Under the pieces are notes generated by a model. It was not told where the DNA came from, did no database searches, and saw nothing but the letters and a program-made list of their open reading frames with translations. A stretch of 64,000 bases of DNA, taken from assembly GCF_011762045.1 (NCBI RefSeq), contig NZ_JAASQS010000010.1, forward strand, positions 1 through 64,000. Direction: 5' to 3'. Of the stretch, positions 8,194-16,776 are shown piece after piece. Origin of the DNA: Rhizomicrobium electricum (GTDB lineage: Bacteria; Pseudomonadota; Alphaproteobacteria; Micropepsales; Micropepsaceae). Both the position numbers and the translations under genes were made by a program. Every line of letters begins with the position of its first letter. Positions within the stretch are counted from its first letter, which is position 1.

Positions 8194-9504
8194 ATGCCGG
8201 CCCTGAAAATGCGGCAAGACCAAGCCGCGGAAAGCGACACGATCCAGGATGCGGCGACGGTTCCGTCGGCGCGCTGGTGGCGCATCATTCCCGCCGCCAT
8301 CCTGGTCTACATCTTCTCGTTCATGGACCGCACCAATATCAGCTTCGCCATGGCGGGCGGCATGAACGAAGCCCTCAACATGACCGCGGCGCTGTCGGGA
8401 CTGGCGGCCGGCATCTTCTTCATCGGTTATGTCGTGCCGCAAATTCCCGCCGGCCATTTCGCCGAACACGGCAATGCCAAGCAGTTCATCGGCCTGTCGA
8501 TCCTCGTCTGGGGCGGGCTGTCGATCCTGTGCGGTTTCGTGCGCAGCCCGACGGAACTGTTGATCGTGCGTTTTCTCACCGGCGTCGCCGAAGGCGGCGT
8601 GTGGCCGGCGATGCTGGTCATCATCAGCCACTGGTTTCCCAACGAGGAGCGCGGCCGCGCCAACGCGTTTTTCATCATGAACATCGCCATCGCCTCGATC
8701 CTCACCGGACCGTTGTCGGGATGGATGATCGCCTGCTGCGGCTGGCGCTGGGTGTTCATCGGCGAAGGCGCGCTGACCCTGCTCTTGATCCTCATCTGGT
8801 ATCCCTTGATCGCCAACCGGCCGGACCAAGCCAAATGGCTTTCTGCCGCCGAGCGCGACTGGATCGTCGCCCGCCTCAAGGCCGAACAAGCGGAGTTCAA
8901 GGGCAAATCCCGCATTTCCTATCGCGCGGCCCTGGCCGACGCCAATCTGTGGAAGCTGGTGCTGCTCTACTTCTGCTATCAAGTCGGCATCTACGGCTTC
9001 GCGATGTGGCTGCCGACGCTGCTGAAAGTTCTGACCAACAGCGGCATGGCCGGCATCGGCTGGCTGTCCACCCTGCCCTATGTCGTGATGGTGGCCGGGC
9101 TCTACACCTTCGGGCGCCTGTCCGACCGCAGCGGCAACCGCCGCCGCTACATCGCGCTGCCGATCCTCGGATTTGCGGTGTGTTTCCTGGTGTCGACGCT
9201 GTTCACGGTCGATATCTGGCTGTCGTACACGTTCCTGGTGGCGTGCGGCTTCTTCATGCAATCGGCCTCCAGCGTGTTCTGGACGGTGCCGCCGCTGATC
9301 TTTCCGGCGGAAGTGGCGGGCGGCGTGCGCGGCGTCATCAACGCGCTCGGCAATCTCGGCGGCTTCATCGGCCCGCTCGCGGTCGGCTGGCTGCGCGTGG
9401 TGTTCCACAATTACGATGCGGGCATCTATTTCCTGACCGCCTCGCTGGTAGCCGGGTTTCTCATCACGCTCACTTTGCCGAAATCGACCACGGGCAAACC
9501 GTGA
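8194..9504 (+). CDS. MFS permease, anion:cation symporter (ACS) type
   Basis: A 436-residue 12-helix transporter. The ACS subfamily signatures are clear: FSFMDRTNISFA in helix 1, a WGGLSILCGF helix 3, RFLTGVAEGGVWPAML in helix 4 and HWFPNEERGRANAFF in the loop after it. Relatives import hexuronates, galactarate/glucarate, tartrate, phthalate or similar organic acids by proton symport. I start at 8194, where GGGAG lies 11 bases upstream. Upstream in-frame Met codons at 8146 would add a poorly hydrophobic 16-residue leader. Its neighbours are catabolic enzymes on the opposite strand (9514-12928), so it is probably the uptake step of that pathway. Confidence 0.85.
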   Translation: MPALKMRQDQAAESDTIQDAATVPSARWWRIIPAAILVYIFSFMDRTNISFAMAGGMNEALNMTAALSGLAAGIFFIGYVVPQIPAGHFAEHGNAKQFIGLSILVWGGLSILCGFVRSPTELLIVRFLTGVAEGGVWPAMLVIISHWFPNEERGRANAFFIMNIAIASILTGPLSGWMIACCGWRWVFIGEGALTLLLILIWYPLIANRPDQAKWLSAAERDWIVARLKAEQAEFKGKSRISYRAALADANLWKLVLLYFCYQVGIYGFAMWLPTLLKVLTNSGMAGIGWLSTLPYVVMVAGLYTFGRLSDRSGNRRRYIALPILGFAVCFLVSTLFTVDIWLSYTFLVACGFFMQSASSVFWTVPPLIFPAEVAGGVRGVINALGNLGGFIGPLAVGWLRVVFHNYDAGIYFLTASLVAGFLITLTLPKSTTGKP

Positions 9505-9513
9505 CGCGGCGGC

Positions 9514-10257
9514 TCAATCCGCCGTGGCGCCGCCGTCGATGGGGAGCGCGACGCCGTTGAGGAACGCCGCTTCGTCGCTGGCGAGATACGCCGCCGCATT
9601 GGCGACATCCGCCGACGTTGCCAGCCGTCCGAGCGGCACCTCGCCGAGGCGTTCGGCCCGGCGCTGCGGATCTTTCAGCATCTCGCGCACAAAAGCGGTT
9701 TCCACCGTCGAGGGATGCAGCGAGTTGCAGCGGATGCCGTCCTTGCCGTAGCGCACCGCAATCGACTTGGTCAGCAGCGTCAGCGCGCCTTTGGTGGTGG
9801 TGTAGGTCTCGTTGGTATAGGCGTGGCCGATCAGGCCGCACACCGACGACATGTTGAGGATGACGCCGCCGCCCGCCGCGCGCATCACCGGCAGGGCGTG
9901 CTTGATGCCGAGGAACGGCCCCTTCACGTTGACCGCCAGCATGGCGTCGAGCGACTCCACCGGCATCTCCTCGATGGCTTTGCGGACATTGATGCCGGCA
10001 TTGTTGACCAGGATGTCGAGCTTGCCCGCCTGGGCAAGCACGGCGCCGATGGCATCCTTCCAAGCGGTTTCGCTGGTCACGTCGAGGCTGAGGAACGTGC
10101 CGCCGAGCGATGCCGCAGTGGCCTCGCCCTGATCCTTGACGACGTCGGCGATGAACACCGTGGCGCCTTCTTCGTGGAAGCGCGTTGCGATCGCGGCGCC
10201 GAGCCCACCGGCCGCACCGGTGATCAGCGCGACCTTGTCCGCGAGGCGGCCGCTCAC
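9514..10257 (-). CDS. SDR-family oxidoreductase
   Basis: A 247-residue classical short-chain dehydrogenase. It has the cofactor motif TGAAGGLG near residue 14, NNAG in beta4, catalytic Ser in MSSVCG, and the YxxxK pair in NETYTTTKGAL. It ends in the usual PIDGGATAD. An Asp after beta2 (FIADVV) favours NAD over NADP. It starts with GTG, supported by AAAGGAGG 6 bases upstream, and its GTGA overlaps the stop of the upstream reductase gene, so the two are translationally coupled. From context it may oxidise a sugar acid or polyol; the substrate is unknown. Confidence 0.85.
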   Translation of the reverse strand: MSGRLADKVALITGAAGGLGAAIATRFHEEGATVFIADVVKDQGEATAASLGGTFLSLDVTSETAWKDAIGAVLAQAGKLDILVNNAGINVRKAIEEMPVESLDAMLAVNVKGPFLGIKHALPVMRAAGGGVILNMSSVCGLIGHAYTNETYTTTKGALTLLTKSIAVRYGKDGIRCNSLHPSTVETAFVREMLKDPQRRAERLGEVPLGRLATSADVANAAAYLASDEAAFLNGVALPIDGGATAD

Positions 10258-11150
10258 GCGAGGCCTCCTTTGCGCACTTTGATGCCGGCCAGTTTCTCGT
10301 AGAACTGGATCAGGCCGCCGTGATCGTCGCCCGCTTTGCCGTCGACCTTCAGCGCTTGCAGGAATTCCATCACCTGGCTGGTCAGCGGAACCGGAACGCC
10401 GGTGGCGTGGGCGGTGTCGAGGGCGTTCTGCAGATCCTTGATGTGCAGCTCGATGCGGAAACCGGGCTTGTAGTTGCCGGTCAGCACCATCGGCGCTTTC
10501 GCGTTCAGCACCGTCGATCCGGCGAGGCCGCCCTTGATCGCGTCGAACACTTTTTCGGGATCGACGCCCGCTTTGGTGGCGAGCACGAAGGCTTCCGACA
10601 TCGCCGCGATGTTGAGCGCCACGATGACCTGATTGGCGAGCTTGGTGACATTGCCGGCACCGATATCGCCGCACAGAACCGCGCTCGCGGCCATTTTGAG
10701 CAGAAGGTCCTTGACCTTGTCGAACACGGCCTGTTTGCCGCCGACCATCACCGACAACGTGCCGTCGATGGCTTTGGGCTCGCCGCCGGACACCGGCGCA
10801 TCGAGCATTTCGATACCCTTCGCAGCGAGCGCTTCGGCGATTTCGCGGCTGGCGAGCGGAGCAATCGAACTCATGTCGACGACGATGGTGCCGGGCCCAG
10901 CGCCTTCGATGACGCCGTTCTCGCCCAGCACGGCCGCTTTCACATGCGGCGAGTTCGGCAGCATGGTGATGACGATCTCGCTTTGCGCAGCGACATCCTT
11001 GGGCGAGGTTCCCGCCTTGGCACCGGCTTCGACCAGCTCGGCCACGGGCGCGGCCACGACGTCGTAGACGACGAGGCTGTAGCCCGCCTTCAACAGATTC
11101 CTGGCCATGGGCTTGCCCATGATGCCGAGGCCGATGAAACCGATGGTCAT
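10254..11150 (-). CDS. garR: 2-hydroxy-3-oxopropionate (tartronate semialdehyde) reductase-like
   Basis: This 298-residue beta-hydroxyacid dehydrogenase has the Rossmann motif GFIGLGIMGKPMA at residues 4-16, the substrate-binding DAPVSGGEPKA at 118-127 and the catalytic Lys170 in GNVTKLANQ. The C-terminal DHGGLIQFYEKL matches tartronate-semialdehyde reductases more than 3-hydroxyisobutyrate dehydrogenases. The reaction would be NAD(P)H reduction of tartronate semialdehyde to D-glycerate, which glycerate 2-kinase at 13172 can then phosphorylate. It is the third gene of a four-gene run, 3 bases after the transketolase subunit and overlapping the SDR. The exact substrate remains an inference from motifs and context. 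Confidence 0.8.
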   Translation of the reverse strand: MTIGFIGLGIMGKPMARNLLKAGYSLVVYDVVAAPVAELVEAGAKAGTSPKDVAAQSEIVITMLPNSPHVKAAVLGENGVIEGAGPGTIVVDMSSIAPLASREIAEALAAKGIEMLDAPVSGGEPKAIDGTLSVMVGGKQAVFDKVKDLLLKMAASAVLCGDIGAGNVTKLANQVIVALNIAAMSEAFVLATKAGVDPEKVFDAIKGGLAGSTVLNAKAPMVLTGNYKPGFRIELHIKDLQNALDTAHATGVPVPLTSQVMEFLQALKVDGKAGDDHGGLIQFYEKLAGIKVRKGGLA

Positions 11151-11153
11151 GTC

Positions 11154-12092
11154 CTATGTCCTCTTCAGAAGCGCCTTGGCGGTCTTGACGACCGTCGCCG
11201 GGGTGAGACCGTAGCGCGCCATCAGGCCGTCATAGCCTTCCGCCGAAACGCCGAACGTGTCCGGCACGCCGACGAACTCCACCGGCGCGTGGGCGACGCT
11301 GCGCAGCGCCTCCATCACCGCCGAACCGAGTCCGCCGATCAGCGAATGCTCCTCCGCCGTCACGATGGCCTCGACGCCGGCGGCGTAACGGACGATGGCG
11401 TCGCGATCGAGCGGCTTGATGGTCGAGACATTGACGACCCGCGCCGAAATGCCTTCGGCTTCGAGCGTCTTGGCGGCTTCGAGGGCAATCGACACCATGA
11501 CGCCGGCGGCAAAAATTGCGACATGACGGCCGTCGCGGAGCTGGGTCACCTTGCCGATATGATAAGGCTCGTCGGGCGGCGTGACGAACGGCAGGTCGTT
11601 GCGATTGATGCGGATGTAGACCGGCCCTTCCCAATCGAGCAGGCACTCCATCATCTTCTCGCATTCGATGGAATCGGCCGGACAGACCACCGACATATGC
11701 GGGATCGCCCGCATCAGCGCCACGTCTTCGATGCTCTGGTGGGTCTTGCCGTCGCCGAAATCGGACAGGCCCGCGCTGGAGCCGCAAATCCGCACATTGA
11801 GGTTCGGCACGCAGATCGAATTGCGCAACTGGTCGTAGGCGCGGCCGGTGGCGAAGATCGCGAACGTATGCACGAACGGAATCATCCCGGCGAGCGCCAT
11901 GCCGGCGGCGGTCGAGGTCATGTCCTGCTCGGCGATGCCCATCTGGAAATAGCGATCGGGAAACTCGGCCTGGAACATCACCGATTGGGTCGATTTGCCG
12001 AGGTCCGCTTCCAGCGCCATGACGCGCCAGTCCTTGCGGCCGAGCCGGACCAGCGCTTCGCCGTAAGCGGTTCTCAAATTCACCGCGGTCAT
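11154..12092 (-). CDS. transketolase, C-terminal subunit
   Basis: The 312-residue protein is the pyrimidine-binding and C-terminal half of a split transketolase. It begins at NLRTAYGEALVRL, has the conserved Glu in FQMGIAEQDM (activation of thiamine diphosphate) and the FxxFxxGRAYDQLR helix, and ends with the TPATVVKTA region. Paired with the N-terminal subunit at 12089, whose stop it overlaps by ATGA, it should make a functional alpha2beta2-type enzyme. Split transketolases outside the pentose-phosphate operon usually serve dedicated catabolic routes for unusual pentoses, sugar acids or sulfosugars. Here it lies with a tartronate-semialdehyde reductase and near glycerate kinase. Confidence 0.88.
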   Translation of the reverse strand: MTAVNLRTAYGEALVRLGRKDWRVMALEADLGKSTQSVMFQAEFPDRYFQMGIAEQDMTSTAAGMALAGMIPFVHTFAIFATGRAYDQLRNSICVPNLNVRICGSSAGLSDFGDGKTHQSIEDVALMRAIPHMSVVCPADSIECEKMMECLLDWEGPVYIRINRNDLPFVTPPDEPYHIGKVTQLRDGRHVAIFAAGVMVSIALEAAKTLEAEGISARVVNVSTIKPLDRDAIVRYAAGVEAIVTAEEHSLIGGLGSAVMEALRSVAHAPVEFVGVPDTFGVSAEGYDGLMARYGLTPATVVKTAKALLKRT

Positions 12093-12928
12093 TGCAGTTT
12101 CCTCTTGGCTTCGGCGATTTCGGCGAGCGCCTGGTCGTATTGCGCCTGGGTCAGCGACGCGTTGTGGAAGGCGGAGGTGTTCTCGGCGAAGGAAATGCCC
12201 TTGCCCTTGACGGTCTCCGCGATCAGCACGGTGGGAATGCCTTTGGTGGTGGTCGCGGCATCGAGCGCATCGAGGACCGCCCCGACGTCGTGACCATCGA
12301 CGCTGATCACGTTCCAGCCGAACGAACGCCACTTGTCCTCGAGATTGGGAATGTCGAAGACGTCCTTGGTGGCGCCGGTTGCCTGGAAGCGGTTGCGGTC
12401 GACGATGCCGGTGAGCGAATCCAGCTTGTAGCGCGCCGCCGCCATCGCCGCTTCCCAGATCTGGCCTTCAGCGATCTCGCCGTCGCCCATGACCACGTAC
12501 ACATGCGACGGGCTCTTGGCGTAGCGCAGCGCCAGCGCCATACCGACACCGATGGAGAGGCCCTGGCCGAGCGAACCGGTGACGGCCTCCATGCCCGGCG
12601 TCTTCATGTCGGGATGGCCTTGCAGCTTGCCCTTCAGCGTCTTGAGACCGCCGATGTCCTCGCGCGGGATGATGCCGAGTTCGATCAGCGCGGCGTACTG
12701 GATCGGAACGGTGTGGCCCTTGGAGAGCAGGAAGCGGTCCCGGTCGCGGTCGGTGTAATTCTTGGGATCGAACCGCATTTTGGAGAAGTACAGCGCCGCC
12801 GCAATCTCGGCCAGCGAGCACGAACCGCCGATGTGGCCCACCTTGCCGACGCCGATCATCGTGATGACGTCGGTGCGAAGATCGCAGGCGATCCTTTCGA
12901 TCCGGCGGATTTCCTCAGGCGTCGCCAT
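12089..12928 (-). CDS. transketolase, N-terminal subunit
   Basis: A 279-residue thiamine-diphosphate-binding half. It shows the GHIGGS...LAEIAAALYF start, DRFLLSKGHTVPIQYA, the GSLGQGLSIGVGMALA turn and the diphosphate/metal motif GDGEIAEGQIWEA followed by DRNRF. The ATG is preceded by GGGAGGAAG, and the gene is the first of the minus-strand operon: N-subunit, C-subunit, reductase, SDR. The 243-base region upstream, shared with glycerate kinase, contains two palindrome-like operators. A longer in-frame upstream extension lacks family similarity and was rejected. Confidence 0.88.
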   Translation of the reverse strand: MATPEEIRRIERIACDLRTDVITMIGVGKVGHIGGSCSLAEIAAALYFSKMRFDPKNYTDRDRDRFLLSKGHTVPIQYAALIELGIIPREDIGGLKTLKGKLQGHPDMKTPGMEAVTGSLGQGLSIGVGMALALRYAKSPSHVYVVMGDGEIAEGQIWEAAMAAARYKLDSLTGIVDRNRFQATGATKDVFDIPNLEDKWRSFGWNVISVDGHDVGAVLDALDAATTTKGIPTVLIAETVKGKGISFAENTSAFHNASLTQAQYDQALAEIAEAKRKLQ

Positions 12929-13013
12929 CCGGCTTCCTCCCGCACATGTTTTTCGAATCCATGGAAACCTCGCTCTCAGACAGGCCGGTAGAGGCGGCCG
13001 CGCACCCCCGATG

Positions 13014-13049
13014 ATGTACCGATACCACCCCGCCGTGGTACCTAGACCA
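13014..13049. promoter_or_regulatory. two degenerate copies of the TGGTACCGGTACCA operator
   Basis: ATGTACCGATACCA (13014-13027) and TGGTACCTAGACCA (13036-13049) each match the perfect palindrome at 7962 in 11 of 14 positions. Their centres are 22 bases apart, about two helical turns, on one DNA face. They lie about 85-120 bases upstream of the transketolase start and 120-160 upstream of glycerate kinase, between divergent genes. This is the reason to treat the permease and these enzymes as one regulon. Confidence 0.5.
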
Positions 13050-13171
13050 ACGTCGATAAGGCCGTGCCGCCGCAGGCAAAACCGGGCTAGAATGTCCGCG
13101 ATCGGCCGGACCAATGCAGCCAGTGGATATCGGTGTTTCGTCGTAACCGTTCAGGTCGGGAGAAAAATCTT

Positions 13172-14440
13172 ATGCGTCCGCTCCTGCTTCTCCGCGCCCT
13201 GTTCGATGCCGCCGTCGCCGCGGCCCAGCCGGCGCTGTGCGTTCCCGCCAACCTGCCGCCGCGGCCCAAGGGCCGGTTGATCGTGATCGGCGCCGGAAAA
13301 GCTTCGGCCGCGATGGCCAAGGCGGTGGAAGATCATTGGGATGGCCCGCTCGAGGGTCTGGTGGTGACGCGCACCGGCTACGCCGTGCCCTGCACCCGGA
13401 TCGAGATCGCCGAGGCCGCCCATCCGGTGCCGGACACGGCGGGGCTCAAGGCGGCGGAGCGCATCCTGGCGCTGGCGCGCTCGGCAGGACCTGACGACAC
13501 CGTGCTGTGCCTCATTTCGGGCGGCGGATCGGCGCTGCTGCCGCTGCCTCTCGACGGCATCAGCCTGGAAGACAAGCAGCAGGTGAACCGCGCCCTCCTC
13601 GCGTCCGGCGCCACCATTACCGAGATCAATACGGTGCGGCGGCATTTGTCCGCGATCAAAGGCGGACGGCTGGCGGCGGCGGCGCATCCGGCGCGGATCT
13701 TGACGCTGCTGATTTCCGACGTGCCGAGCGACAATCCGGCCGACATCGCATCCGGTCCCACGGTCGGCGATCCAACGACGTGCGACGACGCCCGCGCCAT
13801 CATCGACCGGTATGGGATCGAACTGCCGGCGAATGTCCGCGCCGCGCTGGAGCGCGACGATGCGGAATCGATCAAACCCGGCGATCCGCGGCTGGCCAAT
13901 GCCGAAGCCCGGATCATCGCCGCGCCGCAAATGGCGCTGGAAGCGGCGGCCGAGGTGGCGCGCGGCGAAGGCCTGCCGGTGCATATCCTGGGCGATGCCA
14001 TCGAAGGCGAAGCGCGCGACGTCGGCAAGGTGATGGCGGGCATCGCGGCGCAGGTGGCGTCGCGCTATCAGCCGTTTGTGCCGCCCTGCGTGCTGCTCTC
14101 CGGCGGCGAAACCACCGTGACGGTACGCGGCAAGGGACGCGGCGGACGCAATGTCGAATTCCTGTTGTCGCTGGCCATAGCGCTGGGCGGGCGGGAAGGC
14201 ATCTGGGCGCTGGCGGGCGATACCGACGGCGTCGACGGCCTTGAAGAGATCGCCGGCGCGGTGGTGACGCCGACCACGCTGGCGCGCGCGCGCAAGGCCG
14301 GGATCAATCCACGCGATGCGCTCGCCAACAACGACGGCCACGGTTTCTTCGGCGCCCTCGGCGACTCGGTGGTGACCGGCCCGACACTGACCAACGTCAA
14401 CGATTTCCGCGCGATTTTGGTTGAGCGCGAAGAAGGGTAA
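13172..14440 (+). CDS. glycerate 2-kinase (MOFRL family)
   Basis: The enzyme (422 residues) converts D-glycerate to 2-phosphoglycerate with ATP. It has the glycerate-kinase N-domain motifs IVIGAGKASAAMA (residues 36-48), LISGGGSALLPLP and NTVRRHLSAIKGGRLA, then LLISDVPSDNPADIASGPT. The C-terminal MOFRL domain carries LSGGETTVTVRGKGRGGRNVEF and a DTDGVDG...AGA motif. Length is normal. The start at 13172 follows GGGAGAA; the earlier ATG at 13133 adds an unlikely basic leader. It is divergent from the transketolase operon, and its product feeds lower glycolysis, so it would be the exit step of the module. Confidence 0.9.
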   Translation: MRPLLLLRALFDAAVAAAQPALCVPANLPPRPKGRLIVIGAGKASAAMAKAVEDHWDGPLEGLVVTRTGYAVPCTRIEIAEAAHPVPDTAGLKAAERILALARSAGPDDTVLCLISGGGSALLPLPLDGISLEDKQQVNRALLASGATITEINTVRRHLSAIKGGRLAAAAHPARILTLLISDVPSDNPADIASGPTVGDPTTCDDARAIIDRYGIELPANVRAALERDDAESIKPGDPRLANAEARIIAAPQMALEAAAEVARGEGLPVHILGDAIEGEARDVGKVMAGIAAQVASRYQPFVPPCVLLSGGETTVTVRGKGRGGRNVEFLLSLAIALGGREGIWALAGDTDGVDGLEEIAGAVVTPTTLARARKAGINPRDALANNDGHGFFGALGDSVVTGPTLTNVNDFRAILVEREEG

Positions 14441-14459
14441 GGGCGCCGAAGGAAGAGCA

Positions 14460-14523
14460 CTTTCCTCCCCCACGGTGTCGAAACCAGCGAGCCGCACAAT
14501 GCTCAAAAAGCGGGGGAGGAAAG
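14460..14523. repeat. 12-bp perfect inverted repeat between convergent genes
   Basis: CTTTCCTCCCCC (14460-14471) and its exact complement (14512-14523) flank a 40-base spacer. It lies between the convergent glycerate kinase and flavin-reductase genes. Purine/pyrimidine-rich arms of this type are common in intergenic spacers. It may form a long hairpin that blocks read-through, or be a copy of a small repeat family. There is no T-run typical of an intrinsic terminator. Confidence 0.5.
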
Positions 14524-14545
14524 GAGTATCGGCTCCTGAAAGCGA

Positions 14546-15088
14546 TCACACGCCGTCCGGCAACTTGGCGCGCATCATCCGCTTGCGGTCGAGGCGGCGG
14601 CCGTCGACGATAAACGTGCCGTCGCCGACGGCATGAAGCATTCGCTTCTCCTTGCGCGCGATGTCGATAGAGGCCGCAAGGCCTTGCAGCACGACGATGT
14701 TGTATGGCGTGACGATGTCGGCCACCCGGCACTCGATATTGGCAAGGCATTCCTTAATGAGAGGCACCTTGACCTTCTTGGCCTTCTCACGCGTCAACGC
14801 GAATTTCGCGAACTTGTCGGTGTCCGATCCCGAGCACATTCCGATGCCGACCACGGTATCGATCATGTCCACGGTGGGAATGGCGATCACGCATTCCTTG
14901 GTCCGGCGCAGCGCTTCGAAGGAGTAGTTCCACGGTCCGGTGGTGATCGCGAACGAGGCCGAGAAATCCAGCACCATGGTCCAGGTGATGGTCATGACAT
15001 TGTCTTTGCGGCCGTCGTTGGTCGCGACCAGAACGACCGGCCCAGGCTCCATCAGCGTGAACGCCTTGCCGAGCGGCAGAGTTCTCAT
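14546..15088 (-). CDS. flavin reductase-like (FMN-binding split barrel) protein
   Basis: The 180-residue product resembles the flavin-reductase/DIM6-NTAB family. Typical parts are the N-terminal PGPVVLVATNDGRKDNVMTI strand-loop, the FAITTGPWNYSFEAL helix start, ECVIAIPT, the GxCSG...DKFAKF region and the C-terminal FIVDGRRLDRKRMM. These proteins bind FMN and reduce it, or use it for small redox steps. A TATAAT-like hexamer lies about 30 bases upstream on the minus strand. It probably has its own promoter and is not tied to neighbouring pathways. Confidence 0.8.
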   Translation of the reverse strand: MRTLPLGKAFTLMEPGPVVLVATNDGRKDNVMTITWTMVLDFSASFAITTGPWNYSFEALRRTKECVIAIPTVDMIDTVVGIGMCSGSDTDKFAKFALTREKAKKVKVPLIKECLANIECRVADIVTPYNIVVLQGLAASIDIARKEKRMLHAVGDGTFIVDGRRLDRKRMMRAKLPDGV

Positions 15089-15173
15089 GGTCCGCCCCCA
15101 TCAAATTCCGGCTTACATTATATACTCCGGGTTTCGGGAGACATGACACTTTCGCGTGCGAAGCCGGGCCCGG

Positions 15174-15917
15174 TTATTTCGGCGCCAAACGGATGGCGCC
15201 GTCGAGACGGATCACCTCGCCGTTCAGATACGCATTGGCGACGATGTGCCGGACCAGCGCCGCATATTCTTCGGCCTTGCCGAGGCGCGACGGGAACGGA
15301 ACCATTTTGCCGAGCGAATCCTGGACCTCCGCCGGCATGGCTTGCAGCATCGGCGTTTCCATAATGCCCGGCGCAATCGTCATGACGCGGATGCCGGAAC
15401 GCGCCAGTTCGCGCGCGACCGGCAAGGTCATCGCCACGATTCCGCCTTTGGACGCGGCATAGGCCGCCTGCCCGATCTGGCCCTCGAACGCAGCCACCGA
15501 TGCGGTATTGACGATCACGCCGCGCTCGCCGTCCGCATTCGGATCGTTGCGGGCCATGATCTCGGCCGCGAGCCGCAGCATGTTGAACGAACCGACCAGA
15601 TTGACGGAGATCGTCCGCACAAACGACGACAGCGCATGGGCACCGTTCTTGCCGACGACTTTTTCGGCCGGTGCGATTCCGGCACAGTTCACGAGTCCGC
15701 GCAAAGGCCCCATCGCTGCCGCAACCTCATAGGCCGCACGGGCGCCCTCTTCGCTCGCAACATCGGTGTGCACATAGCGGGCGCCATCCATGACAGCCGC
15801 CTGGTTGATGTCCGCGACCACGACCTTGCCGCCGTTGGCGACGATCATGCGCGCGGTGGCGGCGCCCAATCCGGAGGCGCCACCGGTCACCACAAACACG
15901 CCACCTGCGATTTCCAT
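15174..15917 (-). CDS. SDR, 3-hydroxyacyl-CoA dehydrogenase type 2-like
   Basis: A 247-residue short-chain dehydrogenase with [11 protein letters not shown] near the N-terminus, VADIN after beta2 (NAD preference), NCAG, the catalytic Ser in [10 protein letters not shown] and YAASKGG. The sequence [14 protein letters not shown] and the end [12 protein letters not shown] are characteristic of the HSD17B10/HADH2 group, which oxidises short-chain 3-hydroxyacyl-CoAs and some hydroxysteroids. It ends 85 bases upstream of the flavin-reductase gene and is divergent from the GST gene. Its physiological substrate is open. Confidence 0.82.
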   Translation of the reverse strand: MEIAGGVFVVTGGASGLGAATARMIVANGGKVVVADINQAAVMDGARYVHTDVASEEGARAAYEVAAAMGPLRGLVNCAGIAPAEKVVGKNGAHALSSFVRTISVNLVGSFNMLRLAAEIMARNDPNADGERGVIVNTASVAAFEGQIGQAAYAASKGGIVAMTLPVARELARSGIRVMTIAPGIMETPMLQAMPAEVQDSLGKMVPFPSRLGKAEEYAALVRHIVANAYLNGEVIRLDGAIRLAPK

Positions 15918-16069
15918 GTGCGTGGTCCTTCAAAAGCGCGGTCATGAGAGGCGGAGACCGATCGGGCGTCAACGGGCGCCGTTAGGGCATTGCGCGGCGC
16001 GCGGTGCATGACCGCTGCGACGGAACCGCAGCCCGGACGCGGCGTTACCGGCTGACACCGGAGGCTCTC

Positions 16070-16771
16070 ATGTCCGATTACGATCTTTATTACTGGTCGG
16101 TGCCGTTTCGCGGCCAGTTCGTGCGCGCCGTTCTCAGCTTTGCCGGAAAGCGCTGGACCGAAGGCGGCGACGAAGCCATCGCCAGACTGATGGGCGGACC
16201 GGTGCGGGACATGCCGGTTCCCTTCATGGGGCCGCCGCTCTTGATCGACAAAAAGGCGCACGTCGCCATTTCGCAGATGCCGGCGGTCGTTCTTTACCTA
16301 GGCGAGACGCTCGGGCTGCTGCCGGACGATGCCGCCAGGCGCGCCATGACGATGAAGATCGTCTGCGATGCCAACGACGTGATCGACGAGATCACGCTCG
16401 ACGGCGGCCGATTGATGTGGACGGAGAAGCGTTGGGACGAGTTCGTTCCGCGATTGAAGAAATGGATGTCGTTCTGGGAAGAGACCGGGCGACGCCACGG
16501 ACTGACCGCGGACTCCGGATTTCTGCTCGGCGGCGAAACGCCGGGGATCGCCGATGTCGTCAGTGCCACGCTGTGGTCGACCATGACCGAGCGCTTCGAA
16601 ACGCTGAAATTGCTGTTGGAAGAGACGGCACCGATGACGGCGGCATTGACGGCACGCATCGCCGCGCTGCCGCCGCTGGCCGAACTCGCCGCCAAAGCCC
16701 GCGAAGACTATGGCGACGCCTATTGCGGCGGCCAAATCGAAGCATCGCTGCGCAAGGTGCTGGACGCGTAG
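16070..16771 (+). CDS. glutathione S-transferase family protein
   Basis: A 233-residue GST-like protein. The thioredoxin-type N-domain (YDLYYWSVPFRGQFVRAVLSFAGK) has Ser/Tyr candidates near the GSH site, and the cis-Pro/SNAIL-like segment reads ISQMPAVVLYLGE. The C-terminal helical domain holds TPGIADVVSATLW, equivalent to the conserved N-capping box. The start at 16070 has GGAG 7 bases upstream. It is convergent with the GH3 gene, with only 5 bases between the stops. Confidence 0.8.
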   Translation: MSDYDLYYWSVPFRGQFVRAVLSFAGKRWTEGGDEAIARLMGGPVRDMPVPFMGPPLLIDKKAHVAISQMPAVVLYLGETLGLLPDDAARRAMTMKIVCDANDVIDEITLDGGRLMWTEKRWDEFVPRLKKWMSFWEETGRRHGLTADSGFLLGGETPGIADVVSATLWSTMTERFETLKLLLEETAPMTAALTARIAALPPLAELAAKAREDYGDAYCGGQIEASLRKVLDA

Positions 16772-16776
16772 ACGGT

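Noticed and set aside
8011-9408. A 465-codon open frame opposite the MFS permease
   Set aside because: It is a His/Asp/Glu/Gln-rich antisense translation of hydrophobic codons; the plus strand has clear transporter signatures.
10320-12293. A 657-codon open frame opposite the reductase and transketolase genes
   Set aside because: It spans three well-supported genes on the other strand and has no recognisable domain.
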